In this document: positions 7,497-15,041 of the stretch, piece by piece
Layout: every line of letters starts with the position of its first letter
How positions within the stretch are numbered: position 1 is the stretch's first letter
DNA from: Gammaproteobacteria bacterium
GTDB lineage: Bacteria > Pseudomonadota > Gammaproteobacteria > S144-34
Direction: 5' to 3'
DNA: 34,414 nt
Assembly (NCBI GenBank): GCA_026989495.1
Contig: JALSJE010000008.1
Span: 1 to 34,414 of the forward strand
Translations under genes and position numbers: made by a program
The notes under the pieces: generated by a model
The model's database searches: none
The model's input: only the letters and a program-made list of their open reading frames with translations
What the model was told of the DNA's origin: nothing

Positions 7497-8899
7497 CAGC
7501 GGCCACCCCCGTGGCGGCCCGGCGCCGGTCGCGGGCGGCGCGCGGGCCGGCCCGCGGGCTCGAGCACGGCCACGGTGAGGCGCTCGTCCACGAGGTACTT
7601 GCGCGCCACCGCCTGGATCCGGGCCGGGGTCACGGCGCGCACGGCGTCCACGTAGCGCTCGGCCGTGCGCCAGCCGAGCCCCACGGTCTCCAGCATGCCG
7701 ATCTGCATGGCCTGGTAGAACATGGAGTCGCGCTCGTAGACCTTGGCCGCCACCACCTGCGCCTTGATGCGCTCGAGCTCGGCGGCGGCCACGGGCTCGC
7801 GCTTGAGGCGCTCGACCTCGGCGCGCAGCGCCGCCTCGAGCTCGGCCACCGTATGGCCCTGGGCGGGGGTGCCGTCGAGCAGGAAGAGGTCGTCGGCACG
7901 GGCGTAGAGGTCGTAGCCCGCGTCGGCGGCGGCGGCGATGCGGCGCCCGCGCACCAGGGCGCGCGCGAGGCGGGCGCTCTCGCCGCCGGCGAGCACCCCG
8001 GCCAGCACCTCCAGGGCGTAGGCCTCCCAGGGCTCGGCGGCGGTGGCGAGCACCGGCACCTTCCACCCCATGATCAGGTAGGGCACCTCGGCCGGCGCCC
8101 GCACCACGACCCGCCGCGGGCCGCGCTGGCGCGGCTCGCCGCGCGGCGGCGGCCTCCGCATCCCCGAGGGCCGCAGCGGGCCGAAGTGGCGCTCGGCCAG
8201 CCGCCGCACGGCCTCGGGGTCCACGTCGCCCACCACCACCAGGGTGGCGTTGTCCGGGGCGTAGAAGCGCCGGTACCAGCGGCGCAGGTCCGCCACCGTC
8301 AGACGCCCGAGGTCCTCCATCCAGCCGATGACCGGATGGTGGTAGGGCCCGTTGAGGAAGGCGGTGGCGTAGAGGCGCTCGTAGACGAGCGCGCGCGGAC
8401 GGTCCTCGGTGCGCAGCCGCCGCTCCTCCATCACCACGCGCCGCTCCTTCTCGAACTCCTCCGGCGGCAGCAGGAGGTTGCGCATGCGGTCGGCCTCGAG
8501 CTCGAAGGCCACCGCGAGCCGCGAGCGCTCGAGCCGCTGGAAGTAGGCGGTGTAGTCGCGGCCGGTGAAGGCGTTCTCGCGCCCGCCCTGCTCGGCGATG
8601 ATGCGCGAGAACTCGCCGGCCGGATGACGCGGGGTGCCCTTGAACATCATGTGCTCGAGCACGTGGGAGATGCCGGTGAGCCCCGCGGGCTCGTCGCCGG
8701 CGCCCACCTTGTACCAGATCTGCGAGACCACCACGGGGGCGCGGTGGTCCTCCTTGACGACGAGCCTGAGCCCGTTGGGAAGCGTCCACTCGTGGACGGC
8801 GCCCGCGCCGGCGTGCGCCGCCGCGGTCCAGGCGAGGGCGAGACAGGCGGCGAGCCGCCCGGCGGCGCGCCGGAGGGGGGTGGGGCGGATGTCGCGCAT
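7496..8899 (-). CDS. M16-family zinc peptidase (pitrilysin/processing-peptidase type)
   Basis: MRDIRPTPLRRAAGRLAACLALAWTAAAHAGAGAVHEWTLPNGLRLVVKEDHRAPVVVSQIWYKVGAGDEPAGLTGISHVLEHMMFKGTPRH; HVLEH = HxxEH; alternative ATG at 8917. Confidence 0.92.
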   Translation of the reverse strand: MRDIRPTPLRRAAGRLAACLALAWTAAAHAGAGAVHEWTLPNGLRLVVKEDHRAPVVVSQIWYKVGAGDEPAGLTGISHVLEHMMFKGTPRHPAGEFSRIIAEQGGRENAFTGRDYTAYFQRLERSRLAVAFELEADRMRNLLLPPEEFEKERRVVMEERRLRTEDRPRALVYERLYATAFLNGPYHHPVIGWMEDLGRLTVADLRRWYRRFYAPDNATLVVVGDVDPEAVRRLAERHFGPLRPSGMRRPPPRGEPRQRGPRRVVVRAPAEVPYLIMGWKVPVLATAAEPWEAYALEVLAGVLAGGESARLARALVRGRRIAAAADAGYDLYARADDLFLLDGTPAQGHTVAELEAALRAEVERLKREPVAAAELERIKAQVVAAKVYERDSMFYQAMQIGMLETVGLGWRTAERYVDAVRAVTPARIQAVARKYLVDERLTVAVLEPAGRPARRPRPAPGRHGGGR

Positions 8900-8977
8900 G
8901 GCCGGTGATGCTAGCATTGTCCGCGGCCCGGCGCCCCGGCGGCGCCGGCCACGCCCTTGGACCGTCGGACGAGCCCA

Positions 8978-10123
8978 TTGTTCGGATTCGGCAGATCCCG
9001 CAAGTCCCGCAAGCCTGACGAGCAGGCGCAGCCCGCGCCCGGCCGCGAGGCGGAGGGGCGGCGCCGCGAGCGCGGTGCCGCAGGCCAGGTGCGGCGAGAC
9101 GACGCGCGCCCGCAGGAGACCGCGCCCACCCCGGCCGCCGCAACCGAGCCACCGCCCCAGGACCAGCCCCGGCACGGCGGGCGGCGCGGGCTCGTGCGCC
9201 GGCTGGCCGAGCGGCTGCGCCGCACGCGCGAGGGGCTCGGCGGGGCGCTGGCCGGGCTGCTGCGCGGCCGCCGCCGCATCGACGAGGAGCTGCTCGAGGA
9301 GCTCGAGACCCGGCTCCTGATGGCCGACGTGGGCGTCGAGGCCACGCGCCGCATCGTGGACGGGCTCGCCCGGCGCGTGGCCCGGCGCGAGCTCGACGAC
9401 CCCGAGGCCCTGCTGCGCGCCCTGCGCGAGGCCCTGCTCGAGACCGTCGCCCCCTGCAGCCGGCCACTGGCGATCGACCCCGCCCGCAGGCCCTTCGTGA
9501 TCCTGGTGGTGGGGGTGAACGGCGTGGGCAAGACCACCACCATCGGCAAGCTGGCCCACCGCTTCCGCGACCAGGGCCTCGCGGTGATGCTCGCCGCGGG
9601 CGACACCTTCCGCGCCGCCGCCGTGGAGCAGCTCCAGGCCTGGGGCGAGCGCACCGGCGTGCCGGTCGTCGCCCAGCACACGGGGGCCGATTCCGCCTCG
9701 GTCATCTACGACGCACTGCAGGCGGCCAGGGCCCGCGGCGTGGACGTGCTGCTCGCCGACACCGCCGGGCGCCTGCACACCAAGTCCAACCTCATGGAGG
9801 AGCTCGCCAAGGTGGTGCGGGTGGTGCGCAAGCTCGACCCGGAGGCCCCGCACGAGGTGCTGCTGGTGCTGGACGCCACCACCGGCCAGAACGCGCTGGC
9901 CCAGGCGCGGCAGTTCCACGAGGCCGTGCGCCTGACCGGCATCGCCGTCACCAAGCTCGACGGCACCGCCAAGGGCGGGATCCTGTTCGCCATCGCCGAG
10001 GCGCTGGGCATCCCCATCCGCTACATCGGCGTGGGCGAGGGCCCCGAGGACCTGCGCGAGTTCGACGCGTCGGCCTTCGTGGAAGCCCTGTTCGAGGAGA
10101 GCCCGGAGCCGGCCGCCCCGTGA
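8978..10123 (+). CDS. ftsY: Signal recognition particle receptor FtsY
   Basis: [55 protein letters not shown]; followed by ftsE/ftsX; TTG start at 8978 or 8957. Confidence 0.96.
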   Translation: MFGFGRSRKSRKPDEQAQPAPGREAEGRRRERGAAGQVRRDDARPQETAPTPAAATEPPPQDQPRHGGRRGLVRRLAERLRRTREGLGGALAGLLRGRRRIDEELLEELETRLLMADVGVEATRRIVDGLARRVARRELDDPEALLRALREALLETVAPCSRPLAIDPARRPFVILVVGVNGVGKTTTIGKLAHRFRDQGLAVMLAAGDTFRAAAVEQLQAWGERTGVPVVAQHTGADSASVIYDALQAARARGVDVLLADTAGRLHTKSNLMEELAKVVRVVRKLDPEAPHEVLLVLDATTGQNALAQARQFHEAVRLTGIAVTKLDGTAKGGILFAIAEALGIPIRYIGVGEGPEDLREFDASAFVEALFEESPEPAAP

Positions 10124-10791
10124 TCGAGTTCCACGCCGTCAGCAAGCGCTATCCCGGCGGCAAGGAGGCGCTGCGCGGCGTGAGCTTCCGCCTCGGCCAC
10201 GGGGAGATGGCCTTCCTCACGGGCCACTCCGGCGCGGGCAAGAGCACGCTGCTGAAGCTCATCGCCTGCATCGAGCGGCCCACCGCGGGCCAGGTGCTGG
10301 TGGACGGCCAGAACGTGGGCCGGCTCGCGCGCCGGCGCATCCCGCAGCTTCGCCGGCGCATCGGCGTGGTCTTCCAGGACCACCGCCTGCTCGCCGACCG
10401 CACGGTCTTCGAGAACGTGGCGCTGCCGCTCATCATCGCCGGCCACCGCGGCCCCGAGGTGGGGCGGCGCGTGCGCGCCGCCCTCGACCAGGTGGGCCTG
10501 CTCGGCAAGGAGCGCGCCTATCCGGTGACGCTCTCCGGCGGCGAGCAGCAGCGGGTGGGCATCGCCCGCGCCGTGGTCAACCGCCCGCCGCTGCTGCTCG
10601 CCGACGAGCCCACCGGGAACCTCGATCCGGAGCTCTCGCGCGAGATCATGGATCTGTTCGCGCGCTTCAACCAGGTGGGCGTGACCGTGCTCGTCGCCAC
10701 CCACGACATCGCCCTCGTCGAGGCCATGGGACACCGGCGCCTGGTGCTGCGCGAGGGGCGCCTGGTCGAGGGTGCCGCGGAGGCGGCCTGA
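10120..10791 (+). CDS. ftsE: Cell division ATP-binding protein FtsE
   Basis: [25 protein letters not shown]...[14 protein letters not shown]...[14 protein letters not shown]...; GTG start overlapping ftsY stop. Confidence 0.97.
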   Translation: MIEFHAVSKRYPGGKEALRGVSFRLGHGEMAFLTGHSGAGKSTLLKLIACIERPTAGQVLVDGQNVGRLARRRIPQLRRRIGVVFQDHRLLADRTVFENVALPLIIAGHRGPEVGRRVRAALDQVGLLGKERAYPVTLSGGEQQRVGIARAVVNRPPLLLADEPTGNLDPELSREIMDLFARFNQVGVTVLVATHDIALVEAMGHRRLVLREGRLVEGAAEAA

Positions 10792-11774
10792 TGTCCGCGC
10801 GCGCGGGCGCGGGCGAGGCGCGCAGGGCGCAGGGGGCCGCCCCCGACCGCCCGCGGCGGCTGCGCCTGCGCGCCTGGCTCGCCGACCACCGCGACGCCGC
10901 CGCAGGGAGCCTCCGCCGGCTCGCCCGCGAGCCGCTCTCGGGCCTCATGACGCTCGCCGTGATCGGCATCGCGCTGGCCCTGCCGGCGGGCCTGCACGTG
11001 CTGCTCGCCAACGCCCAGGCCGTCACCGGAGGCTGGCAGGGGGAGGCGCGGCTGTCGCTCTTCCTCGAGCGGACCGTGGCCGAGGAGGAGGCGCGGGCGC
11101 TCGCCCGCCGCCTCCGGGCCCGGCCCGAGGTGCGCGCCGTGCGCGTGGTGACCCCCGCGGAGGCGCTCGCCGAGTTCCGCGCGCTGTCCGGCTTCGGCGA
11201 GGCGCTCGACGCCCTGGACGGGAACCCCCTGCCCGCGGTGCTGGTGGTGACGCCGGCGGTCGAGGACCCCGACGCGCTGGCCGCGCTCGCCGGGCGGCTG
11301 CGGGCGCTGCCCGAGGTGGAGCTCGCCCAGCTCGACCTGGAGTGGGTGCGCCGGCTCCATGCGATGCTCGCGCTGGCCCGCCGCGGCGTGGCGGTGGTGG
11401 CCGCGCTGCTCGCCGCCGCCGTGCTGCTGGTCGTGGGCAACACCATCCGCCTCGAGATCCAGAACCGGCGCGAGGAGATCGTGGTGGCCAAGCTCATCGG
11501 GGCCACCGACGGCTTCATCCGCCGTCCCTTCCTCTACAGCGGGCTGTGGCACGGGCTCCTCGGCGCGGCGCTGGCCTGGCTGCTGGTCGCCGGCGCCCTC
11601 GCCCTGCTGGCCGGGCCCGCCGCGCGGCTCGCCGCCCTCTACGGCAGCGCGTGGCGGCCCGCCGGGCTCGACGGCGGGGCCACCGCGGCGCTGCTCGCCG
11701 GCGGCGCGGCGCTGGGGCTCGCCGGCGCCTGGCTCGCCGTCGCCCGCCACCTGCGCGAGATCGAGCCGGCCTGA
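10791..11774 (+). CDS. ftsX: Cell division permease-like protein FtsX
   Basis: Overlaps ftsE stop; ...[31 protein letters not shown]...[36 protein letters not shown]. Confidence 0.96.
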   Translation: MSARAGAGEARRAQGAAPDRPRRLRLRAWLADHRDAAAGSLRRLAREPLSGLMTLAVIGIALALPAGLHVLLANAQAVTGGWQGEARLSLFLERTVAEEEARALARRLRARPEVRAVRVVTPAEALAEFRALSGFGEALDALDGNPLPAVLVVTPAVEDPDALAALAGRLRALPEVELAQLDLEWVRRLHAMLALARRGVAVVAALLAAAVLLVVGNTIRLEIQNRREEIVVAKLIGATDGFIRRPFLYSGLWHGLLGAALAWLLVAGALALLAGPAARLAALYGSAWRPAGLDGGATAALLAGGAALGLAGAWLAVARHLREIEPA

Positions 11775-11970
11775 GCGGCCCGGACGGCCCGCACCGGGTG
11801 ACGGCTGCCCGGCCGCCTTCCGTCCCCGCCCGTACGCCGAAGGTCGGAGACCGCGGCCCATCCACCGCCGCGCCGTCTATACTCCCCACGGGCCTCCCGT
11901 GCCCTTTGCGGCCTTGCCGGCAGCGGGGGGCCGCGGCATCGCGCGCAGGCGGGCGCCGGAGCTTCGGGCA

Positions 11971-13350
11971 ATGGTCATACGCAAGGGCAGCGGCAGCATC
12001 CTGGTGGTGGACGGGTCCGAGGTGTCCCGTACCATCATCGCGCGCATCCTCCGCCACGAGATGGAGGGCAGCCGCGTGGTCACCTGCGCCACCGGCGCCG
12101 AGGCCCTCGAGCAGCTCGCGCTCAGCCGCTTCGATCTCCTCACCACCGCCCTCATGCTGCCCGACATGGACGGGCTCGACCTGTGCCGGCGCATCCGGGC
12201 CGACCACACCCACCGCTACATGCCCGTCATCGTGGTCTCGGGCGACGCCGACAGCCGCCTGCTGCGCGAGGGCTTCGCCGCGGGCGTGACCGACTACTTC
12301 GACAAGTCCCTCGGCTACCAGGCCTTCGTGGAGTTCGTGAAGGCCTTCATGCGCCGCAACGCCGGCCTCGTCGGGCGCGTGCTCTACGTGGAGGACAGCC
12401 CCACGGCCGCCACCGTGGTCAGGCAGATCATGGAGCGCCAGGGCCTGCAGGTGGTCCACACCGCCACGGCCGAGCAGGCCCTGGAGCTGCTGGAGCAGAC
12501 CCGCCCCGGCGGGCCCAAGGCCGCCGAGGGCTTCGACGTGGTGGTGACGGACTTCTACCTTCAGGGCCGCATGACCGGCGGCGACCTGCTGCACGCCATC
12601 CGCGCCCGGCTCCACTACTCCCAGCAGGAGATGCCGGTGCTGGTCATCACCGCCAACGACAGCGAGGAGCGCCAGGCCGAGGTCTTCCACGCGGGCGCGA
12701 ACGACTTCGTCACCAAGCCCATCGTGGAGGAGGTGCTGATGGCGCGCATCCGCTCGCTGCTGCTCATCAAGCAGCAGTTCAACGCCCTCAAGCGCCAGGC
12801 CGAGGAGATGCGCCGGCTCGCCACCACCGACAGCCTCACGGGGGTGCGCTCCAAGCGCTACCTCCTCGACCACGGCGAGGCCTTCCTGGCCGACCGGGAC
12901 AACCACCCCGTCTGGGCCATGCTGCTCGACATCGACCACTTCAAGCGCATCAACGACTCCCTGGGTCACCTCACCGGCGACCACGTGCTGGCCGCCCTGG
13001 GGCAGCTCCTCAACGAGCTTTTCGAGGAGACGGGCTCGCTGGTGGTGCGCTTCGGGGGCGAGGAGTTCGCCGTCATCATGCCCCGCTGCCGGGCGCGCGA
13101 GGCCAACGCCCGCGCCGAGGTCCTGAGACGCAAGGTCGAGCAGCTCCGGCCCGTGAACATCCCCGTCACGGTCTCCATCGGCATGGCTTCCACCCTGGAC
13201 CACCCGGACATCTCCCTGACCCGGCTGCTGGCGCTCGCCGACAAGGCCCTCTACGCCGCCAAGACCCGTGGCCGCAACCGCATCTGCGTCTACTCTCCCC
13301 GGGGGGCCGAATACGCCGCCCTCCCGCCCCGGCCCGCCCGCGAGGCATGA
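11971..13350 (+). CDS. Response regulator with two receiver domains and a GGDEF (GGEEF) diguanylate cyclase domain
   Basis: SILVVDGSEVSRTIIARIL..., RVLYVEDSPTAATVVRQIM...FDVVVTDFYL, TTDSLTGVRSKRYLLDHGE...RFGGEEFAVIMP. Confidence 0.93.
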   Translation: MVIRKGSGSILVVDGSEVSRTIIARILRHEMEGSRVVTCATGAEALEQLALSRFDLLTTALMLPDMDGLDLCRRIRADHTHRYMPVIVVSGDADSRLLREGFAAGVTDYFDKSLGYQAFVEFVKAFMRRNAGLVGRVLYVEDSPTAATVVRQIMERQGLQVVHTATAEQALELLEQTRPGGPKAAEGFDVVVTDFYLQGRMTGGDLLHAIRARLHYSQQEMPVLVITANDSEERQAEVFHAGANDFVTKPIVEEVLMARIRSLLLIKQQFNALKRQAEEMRRLATTDSLTGVRSKRYLLDHGEAFLADRDNHPVWAMLLDIDHFKRINDSLGHLTGDHVLAALGQLLNELFEETGSLVVRFGGEEFAVIMPRCRAREANARAEVLRRKVEQLRPVNIPVTVSIGMASTLDHPDISLTRLLALADKALYAAKTRGRNRICVYSPRGAEYAALPPRPAREA

Positions 13351-13428
13351 CGGACGCAAGTGTATAAGCTATAAGGAATTTTGTCCTCGCCGGCGGCTGG
13401 CTACCGGATTGGGGAACCTTTGGGTCTG

Positions 13429-13455
13429 TTAGCACTCTTATTGGTTGAGTGCTAA
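13429..13455. promoter_or_regulatory. CIRCE element (HrcA operator) upstream of rpoH
   Basis: TTAGCACTC-ttattggtt-GAGTGCTAA, perfect 9-9-9 match to the CIRCE consensus; candidate -10 TAAAAT overlaps its right end (13453-13458). Confidence 0.93.
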
Positions 13456-13628
13456 AATCGGGGCAACCTTTTCCGGGCCGGGGCGCGCAGCATGACCCCG
13501 CTCAATGACAGGCACGGGGCGCTGCGAAAGACTATGCTTGGTGCCATGAGCCAGGCGCCGCACCCGCACCGGCCCGGGACCCCGGACCGACGAGGCGAGC
13601 CTCAGGGAGCTGGAAAGGGGGTGAAGCC

Positions 13629-14498
13629 ATGACGAACGCACTGGTGCACAAGCGGCCCGAGCTATCGCTTCCGTCCCCCATCGGGGACCTCGAGGCCTAC
13701 ATCCAGGCCGTCAACCGCATCCCCATGCTGAGCGCCGAGGAGGAGCGCCGGCTGGCGCGCCGATGGCGCGAGCACGAGGACGTGGAGGCGGCGCGCCAGC
13801 TCGTGCTCTCGCACCTGCGTTTCGTCGTCCACGTGGCCCGCGGCTACACGGGCTACGGCCTTCCGCTGGCCGATCTGATCCAGGAGGGCAACATCGGCCT
13901 CATGAAGGCCGTCAAGCGCTTCGACCCGGGGCTCGGGGTGCGGCTGGTCTCCTTCGCCGTCCACTGGATCCGGGCCGAGATCCACGAGTTCATCCTGCGC
14001 AACTGGCGCATCGTCAAGGTGGCCACCACCAAGGCCCAGCGCAAGCTGTTCTTCAACCTGCGCAGCGCCAAGAAGCGGCTCGGCTGGCTCAGCCGCGACG
14101 AGGTCGAGGCCGTCGCCGAGGACCTCGACGTCAGCCCCGAGACCGTGCTCGAGATGGAGGGGCGCCTGGCAGGCCAGGACGTGCCCTTCGACCCGCAGGC
14201 CGACGCCGACGAGGACGAGAGCCCCTACAGCGCCCCCGCCGGCTACCTGCCGGACCTGCGCTACGAGCCCGCCGCCGCGGTGGAGGAGAGCGACTGGGAG
14301 CGCTGGAACCGCGAGCGCCTGCGCGCGGCGCTGGCCACGCTCGATGCGCGCAGCCGCGACATCGTCGAGCGGCGCTGGCTCAGCGAGCCCAAGGCCACGC
14401 TCCAGGAGCTCGCCGACATCTACGGCGTCTCGGCCGAGCGCATCCGCCAGATCGAGAAGAACGCCCTGCGCAGGCTCCAGCGGGCCATGGCGGCCTGA
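13629..14498 (+). CDS. rpoH: RNA polymerase heat-shock sigma factor RpoH (sigma-32)
   Basis: [23 protein letters not shown]...[26 protein letters not shown]...[46 protein letters not shown]; RpoH-box-like segment. Confidence 0.97.
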   Translation: MTNALVHKRPELSLPSPIGDLEAYIQAVNRIPMLSAEEERRLARRWREHEDVEAARQLVLSHLRFVVHVARGYTGYGLPLADLIQEGNIGLMKAVKRFDPGLGVRLVSFAVHWIRAEIHEFILRNWRIVKVATTKAQRKLFFNLRSAKKRLGWLSRDEVEAVAEDLDVSPETVLEMEGRLAGQDVPFDPQADADEDESPYSAPAGYLPDLRYEPAAAVEESDWERWNRERLRAALATLDARSRDIVERRWLSEPKATLQELADIYGVSAERIRQIEKNALRRLQRAMAA

Positions 14499-14558
14499 GC
14501 GCCCTTCCCCGCCCGGCGACGCGTCCCGGCACCGCCCGTCGCGGCGGGGCGCCTCGCT

Positions 14559-14611
14559 CCCCCCTCCCCGGCCCTCCCCCCGCAAGCGGGGGGAGGGTGC
14601 GGGAGGGGGGC
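14559..14611. repeat. Dispersed GC-rich palindromic repeat, copy 1
   Basis: cccccctccccggccctccccccgcaagcggggggagggtgcgggaggggggc; near-identical copy at 34133-34185; internal inverted repeat ccctccccccgc/gcggggggaggg. Confidence 0.85.
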
Positions 14612-14684
14612 AGGGCGCGCGCCGATGGGCCGCACCCGTGGCTGCGCACCCGCGCCCACGGCGCCGCCCGCGTGCCCGAGGCGC

Positions 14685-14774
14685 TCAGCCCAGCGCCACG
14701 GAGAGGAAGCTGAGCCAGGCCGCCGCCACCAGGGCGATGATGATGACCAGGGGGAAGTTCTGGAAGGTGAACAT
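14685..14774 (-). CDS. Small (29 aa) single-TM protein at end of cco cluster
   Basis: ATG 14774: MFTFQNFPLVIIIALVAAAWLSFLSVALG*, 3 nt after the ccoS stop. Confidence 0.55.
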   Translation of the reverse strand: MFTFQNFPLVIIIALVAAAWLSFLSVALG

Positions 14775-14777
14775 GGG

Positions 14778-15038
14778 CTAGCCCTCCGTCTTCTGGTCCG
14801 ATCCGCCGGTCTTCTGCACCGATCCGCCGGCATCCTTCACGATCCCGCCCGATCCCTCGGCATCGCGGGACGCACGCGCCTCGCGGGGGATGCGCGGGTC
14901 GTCGTCGTCCAGGATCACGCGCCAGGCCGGGCCTTCCAGATCCTCGAACTGGCCCGAGCGCACCGCCCACACGAAGGCCCACACCGCCACGGCGAGCAGG
15001 ACGAAGCCGAGCGGAATGAGCAGGAACAGGATCTCCAT
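14778..15038 (-). CDS. ccoS: cbb3-type cytochrome oxidase assembly protein CcoS
   Basis: MEILFLLIPLGFVLLAVAVWAFVWAVRSGQFEDLEGPAWRVILDDDD; located after ccoI. Confidence 0.95.
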   Translation of the reverse strand: MEILFLLIPLGFVLLAVAVWAFVWAVRSGQFEDLEGPAWRVILDDDDPRIPREARASRDAEGSGGIVKDAGGSVQKTGGSDQKTEG

Positions 15039-15041
15039 GCC

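Noticed and set aside
3646-7655. Very long ORFs on both strands (3646..7506 -, 1286 aa; 3702..7655 +, 1317 aa)
   Set aside because: Low-complexity Arg/Gly/Ala/His-rich translations overlapping well-supported M48, DUF898 and M16 genes in other frames; spurious ORFs of a high-GC genome
11515-13359. 614-aa minus-strand ORF opposite the GGDEF response regulator
   Set aside because: Antisense high-GC artefact; the plus-strand protein has clear domain motifs
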